Below are positions 1-5,108 of a stretch of DNA of 5,108 bases, piece after piece (within the stretch, counting starts at the first letter, position 1; every line of letters starts with the position of its first letter). Made by a program: the position numbers and the translations under genes. Origin of the DNA: Flavobacteriales bacterium (GTDB taxonomy: Bacteria; Bacteroidota; Bacteroidia; Flavobacteriales; Parvicellaceae); NCBI GenBank assembly GCA_014239715.1, contig JAAZYJ010000423.1, positions 1-5,108 of the forward strand, written 5' to 3'. Under the pieces are notes generated by a model. That model worked only from the letters and a program-made list of their open reading frames with translations. It was not told the DNA's origin and did no database searches.

Positions 1-134
1 ACAAAGCAATCATCGCAATTGATCTTGTATGTAACGGATTTTAAGGACGGTGATGCAGGCTGGGATTCTAGTGGCCCATTTTTGTTACAAGAGATAAGTG
101 AAAACGCAACAATAAGAGGGAGCAGATATTTCAT
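1..134 (-). CDS. Lipoprotein, N-terminal part only (runs off the left edge)
   Basis: Reading the minus strand from the ATG at 134-132 gives 44 codons with no stop before the window edge. The product starts MKYLLPLIVAFSLISC: a lysine, a hydrophobic core and a lipobox (LIS-C) with Cys16 as the likely lipidated residue, followed by Asn, Lys, Asn. This is a typical signal peptidase II signal. The mature part begins with a Pro/Ser-rich stretch and then a CDDC pair (Cys40, Cys43) in a probable beta-strand context. The product is therefore inferred to be an envelope-anchored lipoprotein; its function cannot be told from this fragment. It lies 143 bases downstream of the SHOCT-type gene on the same strand and could be cotranscribed with it or have its own promoter. 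A competing plus-strand frame is also open over 1-189, but it has no start in the window and no recognisable features, so the lipoprotein reading is preferred. Confidence 0.7.
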   Translation of the reverse strand, partial: MKYLLPLIVAFSLISCNKNGPLESQPASPSLKSVTYKINCDDCF

Positions 135-277
135 GTGTAAAGTAGTTTCCTATTTGACGGTACAACATTGCCGACGGTTGCCTTTTTGACATGAATTCGG
201 GGGTGTGGACGAGCAAACTCATGGAGATTACCGATAATATATTTGAAAGAAATTGGCCTCAAACAAAGGGGAATGGC

Positions 278-784
278 TCAATAAAAATTGAAACCGCGAT
301 CCAAGGAGTAATTGTAAACAGTAAAAACGACCAGCACCCAAAAACAGAGGGTCAACAGGCTGATAACCAATCCAGCTATAGCCAGACCCTTCTTGTATTT
401 TTTCCCATTTAAAGCGACACCGATAAAGCAAAGGATGACCCCCACCGGCGTAAAAACTAAACTTGCGTAGGGAATAATTCCAATTAGCGTAAATATAAAG
501 CCGGTTATTGCCACTCCATTTGCCCTTTTGTTTTGCGTTGGAGGGGGATAAATGATCGTGTTTTGAACCGGAGGGCCCTGATGCGATTGAGGGCGAATAA
601 TTGTTGGCCCTGAAGGTTGTGCCCTACCCTGATCGTCTATGGATTCAGCAGAAGAATACATATCATTGATCGTCATTGAAGACCCACGCATTAATTTGTT
701 TTTTTCAATTGCGTACTCCTCCTCTGTCAGGACACCATCTTTAAAAAGTAGATGTAGGGACCTTAATTTTTCGTATTTATCCAT
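278..784 (-). CDS. SHOCT-domain membrane protein with DUF4190-like transmembrane region
   Basis: This encodes 168 residues, starting at the ATG at 784-782 and ending with TGA at 280-278. Residues about 4-32 resemble a SHOCT segment: an amphipathic stretch LRSLHLLFKDGVLTEEEY, with the characteristic 'G-hydrophobic-[TS]-x-E-E-[YF]' core, then Lys/Leu-rich sequence. Residues 33-87 form a polar, Pro/Gln-rich and probably disordered linker. Residues 90-125 are hydrophobic with a central proline (Pro105), so they could be one long or two short membrane segments. A KKYKKG loop follows, then a second hydrophobic segment at about 133-157 beginning GLAIAGLV, the pattern seen in DUF4190-type proteins. 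A short polar tail ends the protein. SHOCT segments are thought to mediate oligomerisation or binding, and the family has no known enzymatic role. I infer a small inner-membrane protein with a cytosolic N-terminus. A promoter match lies just upstream at 837-807. Molecular function is unknown. Confidence 0.8.
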   Translation of the reverse strand: MDKYEKLRSLHLLFKDGVLTEEEYAIEKNKLMRGSSMTINDMYSSAESIDDQGRAQPSGPTIIRPQSHQGPPVQNTIIYPPPTQNKRANGVAITGFIFTLIGIIPYASLVFTPVGVILCFIGVALNGKKYKKGLAIAGLVISLLTLCFWVLVVFTVYNYSLDRGFNFY

Positions 785-806
785 TTATATACAGACTTCA
801 AGTTAA

Positions 807-837
807 CCAAATTATTAAATGACTATTTGAATAACAA
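807..837 (-). promoter_or_regulatory. Candidate Bacteroidota promoter for the SHOCT-type gene
   Basis: On the minus strand a TTG (837-835) is separated by 20 bases from TAATTTGG (814-807), which matches the Bacteroidota -7 consensus TAnnTTTG at five of six fixed positions. The start codon at 784 would follow after a leader of roughly 15-20 bases. This is consensus matching only; AT-rich intergenic DNA gives chance matches. Confidence 0.45.
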
Positions 838-851
838 GCACACTACTTTAA

Positions 852-879
852 TTGCTTCTAAAACTATTGGCTATTTTGG
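852..879 (+). promoter_or_regulatory. Candidate Bacteroidota promoter for the deiodinase-like gene
   Basis: A TTG at 852-854, a 17-base spacer and TATTTTGG at 872-879 match the Bacteroidota -33/-7 pattern (TTG, TAnnTTTG) with one mismatch in the -7 box. Transcription would begin near 885, leaving a leader of about 55-60 bases before the ATG at 943. It is back-to-back with the minus-strand promoter candidate at 837-807, as expected for divergent genes. Support is by consensus only. Confidence 0.4.
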
Positions 880-942
880 AATTAAGATTGGAAATTAAAC
901 CATTGATAAGTCAATGAGTCTTACCACTATAATATTATTGAA

Positions 943-2286
943 ATGAAAACAACCCTTTTATTTGTCGCTTTATCTTTTCTGACTTTTCAATCTGTAAATG
1001 CACAAATCTTATGGCCATCAATAGGCCAATTCACCCAGCCCATGGATACAAGTGAGATTTGTTATTACCCCGTCACTATTGACAGCACCGGGTTTTGCTT
1101 GCCGGGGCCCGAAGTTGGCGACACCATGCCTGACTTCACTCTTTACGACATGGCCAACAATGCTTTTACACTATCCAACAACTTGGTTCCGGGAAAGTAC
1201 ACCTTGCTTATTTCGGGCAGCTATACTTGTCCGGTTTTCAGAAACAAAGTGCCCATTATCAATTCTGTGGTAACTTCTTATTCCGCTGATGTTGATACTT
1301 ATGTTGTATATCAAATGGAAGCGCATCCAGCTACGGATACGAGCTTGTATTTCGGATACGTTAATCCAGGCGCAGCCAATACTTCACAAGGAATTTTATA
1401 TGACCAGCCAACAACATACGGCGAAAGAAAAATGCTGATAGACACTATGAATGCGGACCTAACTTTACTTGCACCAACTCTTATCGACGGACCGTGTAAC
1501 GAGTTTCTCGACTACTTTGGCCCTGCTCCTAATAACGCTTATTTGATTGACAGCAATGGAATAATTGTATTAAAGCACTGCTGGTTTGATAAGTTCCCGA
1601 TCAGCATTGTTAATGATCTGGATTCAGTATTGTTTGGCAGCACTTCAGGTTCGAATGGGACAAACGGCACATTTACATTTGCTTTAGACGGAAATGATAG
1701 TGTTGCTTACGGAAACCCCGGCGACATTCTGACTCTCGGAGGAACGTTTACCAACACAGATCTGGTAGATGATGTAATTATTGAGTTAACGAGAGTAAGT
1801 AATAATTTGCCGGACCCAAGCTGGACTTCAGCCATGTGCTTAAATGTATGTTTAGGAGCCAATGTAAGCAACTATACGCTGCAGATACCGCCAAATTCAA
1901 CACAACACTTTTCATTCTACTTCTTTACAGGCTCGAGCGCTTCAGGAGATGCACAGTTTGAGTTTGTCAATACAAATGCCCCCGGTAATTTTGTAACACA
2001 AGGATTTTACGGCAACACCACAGGGCTTGGAACTAAAGAGTCAATCAATGGGCAATTGACTTCAATCTATCCCAACCCAACTAATGGTCTAATCACGGTG
2101 ATTGGAAATAGTGAGGACTTGGCCTATACAAGGTTCTATACCGCTCTTGGGCGGGACGTTACTGAGCTCACTGATGTGATTTCTGTTTCAGGCAACAACA
2201 AAATATTTGACTTGAGCCGCCTGACTTCCGGGCTCTATCTGGTTAAAACCAGAAAAGCAACGGCCAGAATTTATAAAACCCACTAA
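943..2286 (+). CDS. Secreted deiodinase-like thioredoxin-fold protein with T9SS type A sorting domain
   Basis: This encodes 447 residues. Residues 1-20 are a Sec signal peptide (MKTTLLFVAL..., likely cut after VNA20). Residues about 56-230 are a thioredoxin-fold domain opening with VGDTMPDFTLYD, as in redoxins, followed by GSYTCPVF (92-99), EAHP (126-129), an ER pair at 161-162 and a closing AYLIDSNGII strand. GSxT[U/C]P, the VD-x-x-hydrophobic-VY strand and EAH in this order and spacing recall iodothyronine deiodinases. Cys96, encoded by TGT at 1228-1230, stands at the selenocysteine position, and Tyr94 replaces the cysteine two residues earlier that vertebrate enzymes often have. Residues about 240-355 are beta-rich with a MCLNVC cysteine pair (299, 303). 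Residues about 373-447 (SIYPNPTNG ... LTSGLYLVKT ... RIYKTH) are a Por/T9SS type A sorting tail. I infer export across the outer membrane and surface attachment or release. The substrate is unknown: a redox or reductive dehalogenation role is possible, and thyroid hormone is not implied. The start is preceded by AT-rich sequence without a Shine-Dalgarno, normal for this phylum. Confidence 0.85.
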   Translation: MKTTLLFVALSFLTFQSVNAQILWPSIGQFTQPMDTSEICYYPVTIDSTGFCLPGPEVGDTMPDFTLYDMANNAFTLSNNLVPGKYTLLISGSYTCPVFRNKVPIINSVVTSYSADVDTYVVYQMEAHPATDTSLYFGYVNPGAANTSQGILYDQPTTYGERKMLIDTMNADLTLLAPTLIDGPCNEFLDYFGPAPNNAYLIDSNGIIVLKHCWFDKFPISIVNDLDSVLFGSTSGSNGTNGTFTFALDGNDSVAYGNPGDILTLGGTFTNTDLVDDVIIELTRVSNNLPDPSWTSAMCLNVCLGANVSNYTLQIPPNSTQHFSFYFFTGSSASGDAQFEFVNTNAPGNFVTQGFYGNTTGLGTKESINGQLTSIYPNPTNGLITVIGNSEDLAYTRFYTALGRDVTELTDVISVSGNNKIFDLSRLTSGLYLVKTRKATARIYKTH

Positions 2287-2496
2287 TTCGGCGGTTTGAT
2301 CTGTAATTTGTTGGTTAAAGCAGTCAATCAAAAATACCACCACAGCGAATGAACAATGAATGCACTCGCAAGCTGCACCGTTGGTTCCGCTTCACTGATT
2401 TATTAGCAACGAGGTAAAAAATATAACAGAAAAACGGATGCGATTAAAAATTATCGATTACATTCGCAGCCGAAAAGAAAAAACGTTCTTTAAAAA
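2287..2496. other. Non-coding gap with an imperfect hairpin
   Basis: No plausible gene is seen on either strand between the secreted-protein gene and the riboswitch. Two weak inverted repeats are present. TTTGATCTG (2295-2303) can pair with CAG and ATCAAA (2321-2323 and 2327-2332) around a three-base bulge. AGCGAATGAAC (2344-2354) can pair with GTTGGTTCCGCT (2380-2391) as ten pairs with one bulge and one mismatch, and a TGCA/TGCA pair lies inside (2361-2364, 2374-2377). Neither is followed by a T-run, so neither is a standard intrinsic terminator, although either could end or protect the upstream transcript. The rest is AT-rich and should contain the operon promoter. Confidence 0.4.
2438..2466 (+). 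promoter_or_regulatory. Weak candidate promoter for the SAM-regulated operon
   Basis: TACATTCG at 2459-2466 matches the Bacteroidota -7 box TAnnTTTG at five of six fixed positions. Eighteen bases upstream lies ATG (2438-2440) where TTG is expected. Transcription would begin near 2473, about 25 bases before riboswitch helix P1, which is a sensible spacing. The -33 box is poor, so the assignment rests mainly on position. Confidence 0.3.
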
Positions 2497-2606
2497 TTCT
2501 TATCAAGAAAAGCCGAGGGAATTGGCCCGATGACGCTTTAGCAACCTTCTACTTTGTAGAAAAGGTGCTAACTCCATCTCTGAATTATTTCAGGGAAAGA
2601 TAGGTT
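2497..2606 (+). promoter_or_regulatory. SAM-I riboswitch (S box) aptamer
   Basis: The conserved SAM-I core is present in order: CTTATCAAGA, GAGGGA..TGGCCCGATGA, GCAACC, GGTGCTAACTCC, and GATAGG. P1 pairs 2499-2504 with 2599-2604 (six pairs, one G-U). P2 pairs AAAGC 2509-2513 with GCTTT 2535-2539, continued beyond the kink-turn (GA 2515-2516 opposite GATGA 2529-2533) by GGG 2517-2519 with CCC 2526-2528. The P2 loop TGG (2523-2525) can form the pseudoknot with CCA 2574-2576. P3 pairs ACC 2544-2546 with GGT 2564-2566 and TTCTAC 2547-2552 with GTAGAA 2556-2561. P4 pairs 2577-2584 with 2589-2596. S-adenosylmethionine binding is known to stabilise P1. Here it sits ahead of metB-like and hom genes, so it should repress methionine synthesis when SAM is plentiful. 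Confidence 0.97.
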
Positions 2607-2657
2607 GGAAAATAGTCTATAATATTTAACTATATATACAAGGCTCTTCTGCTTATC
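2599..2657 (+). promoter_or_regulatory. Predicted antiterminator pairing (expression platform)
   Basis: The 3' strand of riboswitch helix P1 and the bases after it (2599-2609) can pair with 2647-2657, which lie in the 5' arm, loop and first 3'-arm base of the downstream terminator: ten of eleven positions pair, counting G-U pairs. The key segment CTTATC at 2652-2657 is an exact copy of the 5' strand of P1 (2499-2504). The two copies therefore compete for GATAGG 2599-2604. With SAM, P1 forms and the terminator is free to fold; without SAM, the antiterminator breaks the upper terminator stem. This is inferred from complementarity. Confidence 0.7.
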
Positions 2658-2673
2658 AGGAGAGCCTTTTTTT
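2640..2673 (+). terminator. Intrinsic terminator controlled by the SAM-I riboswitch
   Basis: A twelve-pair stem, 2640-2651 with 2657-2668 (AAGGCTCT paired with AGAGCCTT, continued by TCTG paired with CAGG using one T-G pair), closes a five-base loop CTTAT and runs into seven consecutive T (2667-2673). It lies between the aptamer and the first gene, the place of a transcription attenuator. The loop and adjacent base repeat the P1 5' strand, linking it to ligand state. Confidence 0.92.
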
Positions 2674-2735
2674 GTGGCTCTTCCTGAAGCTGCTCGCGAT
2701 AAGTTTTCATGTTTAACAATTTAAAAACTATTAAA

Positions 2736-3920
2736 ATGAGCAGTATTACAGACATTATTCACGCCGTACCAATTGACGAGCTTACCGGATCTATTTCGGT
2801 GCCCGTTTACCAAACCTCAACTTTTGTACAGGAGGCCCCCGGCGTAAACAAGGGGTATGACTATGCCCGCACAGGAAACCCAACACGAAAAGCACTTGAA
2901 AATTTAGTCGCTAAACTGGAAGGGGGCCGAAGCGCCTTTGCCTTTGCAACCGGTCTGGCAGCCATTGACGCTGTAGCCAAACTTCTTTCACAGGGAGACG
3001 AGATCATAGCCGTTGACGACATCTACGGAGGGGCTTATCGCCTATTTACACATGTGTATGAAAAGCTGGGAATCAAGATCCACTATGTGGACACAACGGA
3101 TGCAGAGAACATCCTTGAACATGTAAACGGCAAAACCAGAATGATCTGGATCGAATCCCCAACAAATCCGACACTCAAGATCAGTGACATCCAGAGGATA
3201 TCAAAAATTGCAGGATCTATCAATGCTTACCTGGTAGTTGATAATACATTCGCTAGCCCCGTGAGCCAAACCCCGCTGGAGATCGGCGCCGATATTGTGA
3301 TCCATAGTGGTACCAAGTACCTGGGCGGACATTCTGATCTGTTAGCCGGACTGGTTGTAACAAAGACAGAAGAATTGTCTGAAAAGATAAAATTCATTCA
3401 GAATGCTTCAGGAGGTGTTTTGGGGCCCTGGGATTGTTTTTTAACCATCCGGGGAATCGAAACCCTTGGCCTCAGAGTGATAAGACAGTGTGAAACCGCT
3501 TTGAAATTAGCGCATTTCCTGGAAAAACATGAAGCCGTTGATAAAGTGCACTACCCCGGGCTTCGCACACATAAAAACCACCCCATAGCAGCGGTGCAGC
3601 AAAATGGCCTGTTCGGCGGTGTAATTTCATTCAGCTTGAAAAACGACACCCCGGAGAGTGCAGAGCTGTTTGTGAACAGCACCAAGTATTTTAAGCTGGC
3701 TGAAAGTCTTGGCGGCGTTAAAAGCCTGCTGTGCCAACCTTCTAAAATGACTCATGCTTCAATTCCAAGGGAAAACAGATTGCTATCCGGCATTCAGGAT
3801 TCTTTAATCCGTCTGTCATGCGGCATAGAAGATGCCGAAGACCTGATCGCTGATGTCAAAAATGCACTTGAGCGGGTTTCGAGTAAAAAAGAAGAGGAGG
3901 CGCATCATGAAAAATGTTAA
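2736..3920 (+). CDS. metB: Cystathionine gamma-synthase-type trans-sulfuration enzyme (PLP-dependent)
   Basis: This is a 394-residue member of the Cys/Met metabolism PLP enzyme family, covering its full length. Visible motifs: VPVYQTSTF (22-30); YARTGNPT (43-50), whose Tyr and Arg reach the PLP phosphate of the partner subunit; ATGLAAIDA (71-79); Tyr97 in DDIYGG, which stacks on PLP; Asp169 in VVDNTFASP, bonding the pyridine nitrogen; SGTKYLGGHSD (191-201) with Lys194 as Schiff-base lysine; and Arg359 in LIRLSCGIED, expected to hold the substrate carboxylate. The length fits cystathionine gamma-synthase or lyase better than the roughly 430-residue MetY O-acetylhomoserine sulfhydrylases. The SAM riboswitch and adjacent hom argue for methionine synthesis: activated homoserine plus cysteine to cystathionine, or direct sulfhydrylation. 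Lys329 replaces the Glu usual after SLGGV. An in-frame ATG at 2709 would add nine residues (MFNNLKTIK); I prefer 2736 because it follows an A-rich stretch (ATTAAAATG) and matches where family members begin. The charged tail overlaps hom by 14 bases. Confidence 0.93.
   Translation: MSSITDIIHAVPIDELTGSISVPVYQTSTFVQEAPGVNKGYDYARTGNPTRKALENLVAKLEGGRSAFAFATGLAAIDAVAKLLSQGDEIIAVDDIYGGAYRLFTHVYEKLGIKIHYVDTTDAENILEHVNGKTRMIWIESPTNPTLKISDIQRISKIAGSINAYLVVDNTFASPVSQTPLEIGADIVIHSGTKYLGGHSDLLAGLVVTKTEELSEKIKFIQNASGGVLGPWDCFLTIRGIETLGLRVIRQCETALKLAHFLEKHEAVDKVHYPGLRTHKNHPIAAVQQNGLFGGVISFSLKNDTPESAELFVNSTKYFKLAESLGGVKSLLCQPSKMTHASIPRENRLLSGIQDSLIRLSCGIEDAEDLIADVKNALERVSSKKEEEAHHEKC
3895..3900 (+). promoter_or_regulatory. 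Strong Shine-Dalgarno for hom inside the metB 3' end
   Basis: AGGAGG at 3895-3900 lies six bases before the ATG at 3907. It decides the hom start over the upstream in-frame ATG at 3853, which would add 18 residues ahead of the Rossmann strand. Perfect Shine-Dalgarno sequences are uncommon in Bacteroidota. The other start sites in this window lack one. Confidence 0.75.
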
Positions 3921-5076
3921 TATAGGGCTCTTTGGATTTGGTGTTGTAGGTGAAGGTATTTATCAAGTGCTGACTCAAAAGCCACAATTGGGCGCTGTGA
4001 TCAGGAGAATTGCAATTAAACACCCCGATAAAAAAAGAGACGCCCCGTTGTCACTTTTCACAACAGATGCTAACGAAATACTGCAGGATCATACTATTGA
4101 TCTAGTAGTAGAATTAATAGATGATTCAGAAGCTGCTCTGCCAATTGTTCTGGAGGCCATGAATAATGGAAAGTCAGTTATTAGTGCCAACAAGAAGATG
4201 ATCAGCGATCATCTTCTTTTGCTAATTGAAACGGCTGAAAAAAACAAAGTTTCATTTCTTTACGAAGCTTCAGTTTGCGGCAGCGTGCCGGTAATTAGAA
4301 ATCTTGAAGAATATTTCGACAACGATCTTATAACAAGTGTGACAGGTATTGTTAACGGGTCCACCAATTTCATACTCACACAAATGGCCAAACACGATCT
4401 AAGCTATGACGTTGCCCTGCAGAAGGCGCAAGACCTGGGCTTCGCCGAAAGCAACCCCGGTCTTGACGTGGAAGGCTGGGACGCACGAAACAAACTCAAG
4501 ATCATTTCTCTACATGCTTTTGGAAAGCTCGTAGATGATCGCAATATCTCGGTTAAAGGCATCAATTCGATCACAAAATTTGACATCAACTACGCAAAGG
4601 AAAAAGGGCTTGTTATCAAGTTGATCGCGACTTGCAAAGTAGATGAGGAAGGGACAATAGAGGAAGTCTCGGTGTTGCCCACTTTTCTACCCAAGTTCCA
4701 CCCACTAAGACTGACCGACAATGAATTCAACGGGATATTGATTGGCGGTCAATTGTCAGATGAACAGTTTTTATACGGAAAAGGCGCCGGCAGATACCCT
4801 ACGTCATCAGCCGTGTTAAGCGACATTTCAGCGTATAGGTACAATTACAAATATGAATACAAGAAAGCCATTGGCACCGCAGAAACAATAGACCCGGTTC
4901 AGTGCAAATTCTATATCGGATTCAACCAGGGGGCGGATGTAAATTTATCGTCGCTTGGCGAAGTTGAAGAGACTTACGAAACCGAAGACCAATGCTACGC
5001 AACTTTGTATGCATACCCGGAAAAGGTAATGCCACTCTGTAGTTCGAGCAAAATTTCAGTGATCCGATATTTGTAA
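3907..5076 (+). CDS. hom: Homoserine dehydrogenase, monofunctional
   Basis: This 389-residue enzyme reduces aspartate 4-semialdehyde to homoserine with NAD(P)H, the branch point to methionine and threonine. The N-terminal Rossmann domain opens NIGLFGFGVVGEG (5-17; GxGxxG at 10-15) and holds SANKKMIS (93-100), with Lys96 at the conserved catalytic-region lysine. The catalytic domain has YEASVCGSVPVI (119-130), VNGSTNFIL (149-157) and AESNPGLDVEGWDARNKL (180-197). There Glu181, Asp187, Asp192 and Lys196 align with the substrate-binding and catalytic Glu208, Asp214, Asp219 and Lys223 of the yeast enzyme. GKGAGRYPTSSAV (291-303) is the cofactor-side motif near the end of the core. The last 70 residues (about 320-389) are not clearly an ACT domain and no aspartokinase is fused, so threonine feedback through ACT is not evident. 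ATG 3907 is chosen because of AGGAGG six bases upstream and the family start; it overlaps metB by 14 bases in another frame, suggesting translational coupling. SAM-dependent repression should act on both genes. Confidence 0.95.
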   Translation: MKNVNIGLFGFGVVGEGIYQVLTQKPQLGAVIRRIAIKHPDKKRDAPLSLFTTDANEILQDHTIDLVVELIDDSEAALPIVLEAMNNGKSVISANKKMISDHLLLLIETAEKNKVSFLYEASVCGSVPVIRNLEEYFDNDLITSVTGIVNGSTNFILTQMAKHDLSYDVALQKAQDLGFAESNPGLDVEGWDARNKLKIISLHAFGKLVDDRNISVKGINSITKFDINYAKEKGLVIKLIATCKVDEEGTIEEVSVLPTFLPKFHPLRLTDNEFNGILIGGQLSDEQFLYGKGAGRYPTSSAVLSDISAYRYNYKYEYKKAIGTAETIDPVQCKFYIGFNQGADVNLSSLGEVEETYETEDQCYATLYAYPEKVMPLCSSSKISVIRYL

Positions 5077-5108
5077 GTAACCAGCAAAACCGATCAACAC
5101 GCGCTGAG

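Noticed and set aside
1..189. Plus-strand frame open from the left edge, ending in TGA at 187-189
   Set aside because: No start or motif is visible, and it is antisense to a clear lipoprotein signal peptide. It could only be judged with sequence to the left.
191..412. Plus-strand open frame of 73 codons
   Set aside because: It mostly overlaps the 3' part of the minus-strand SHOCT-type gene in antisense, and its product has no recognisable domain or good start context.
228..431. Minus-strand open frame of 67 codons
   Set aside because: It overlaps the SHOCT-type gene in another frame on the same strand and looks like a frame shadow.
1228..1230. Possible selenocysteine codon at the deiodinase-like active site
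   Set aside because: The codon is TGT, an ordinary cysteine, so no recoding is needed.
1052..1273. Plus-strand open frame inside the deiodinase-like gene
   Set aside because: It is an alternate-frame shadow of a gene with coherent signal peptide, redox domain and sorting tail.
2295..2332. Intrinsic terminator for the secreted-protein gene
   Set aside because: The foldback TTTGATCTG with CAG...ATCAAA has a long loop, a three-base bulge and no T-run after it.
2709..2735. Earlier ATG at 2709 as the metB start
   Set aside because: It adds nine residues not expected for the family and lacks the A-rich context seen before 2736. It cannot be ruled out from sequence alone.
3853..3906. Earlier ATG at 3853 as the hom start
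   Set aside because: It would add a Lys/Arg-rich 18-residue leader; the AGGAGG six bases before 3907 and the normal Rossmann start favour 3907.
4404..4589. Minus-strand open frame inside hom
   Set aside because: It is antisense to the conserved catalytic motif region of homoserine dehydrogenase; a shadow.

Overview
The window looks like a chromosomal stretch from a member of the Bacteroidota. The evidence is a type IX secretion (Por) C-terminal sorting domain, a Bacteroidota-style lipoprotein signal, AT-rich start regions mostly without Shine-Dalgarno sequences, and intergenic matches to the TTG / TAnnTTTG promoter consensus of this phylum. Genus cannot be read from the sequence.

Left part (1-942, minus strand): the 5' end of a lipoprotein gene runs off the left edge (134 to 1). 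It is preceded by a small membrane protein gene (784 to 278) with an N-terminal SHOCT-like segment and a DUF4190-like hydrophobic region. Positions 135-277 hold no convincing gene. The 158-base gap 785-942 separates divergent genes and carries one plausible promoter in each direction.

Middle (943-2286, plus strand): a 447-residue secreted protein has a signal peptide, a thioredoxin-fold domain that resembles iodothyronine deiodinases (Cys at the selenocysteine position, followed by an EAHP motif), a beta-rich Cys-containing middle region, and a T9SS type A sorting tail. This is the most unusual gene here.

Right part (2287-5108, plus strand): a SAM-responsive methionine biosynthesis operon. 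After about 170 bases of non-coding DNA with an imperfect hairpin comes a complete SAM-I riboswitch (about 2497-2606), then an intrinsic terminator (2640-2673). Next are a cystathionine gamma-synthase-type PLP enzyme (metB-like, 2736-3920) and a monofunctional homoserine dehydrogenase (hom, 3907-5076) whose start overlaps the end of metB. Hom makes homoserine from aspartate semialdehyde. After acylation by an enzyme not encoded here, the MetB-type enzyme joins the activated homoserine to a sulfur donor. High SAM should fold the riboswitch, allow the terminator to form and shut off both genes. The terminator loop repeats the 5' strand of riboswitch helix P1, which gives a simple strand-exchange mechanism. 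The last 32 bases (5077-5108) show nothing recognisable.
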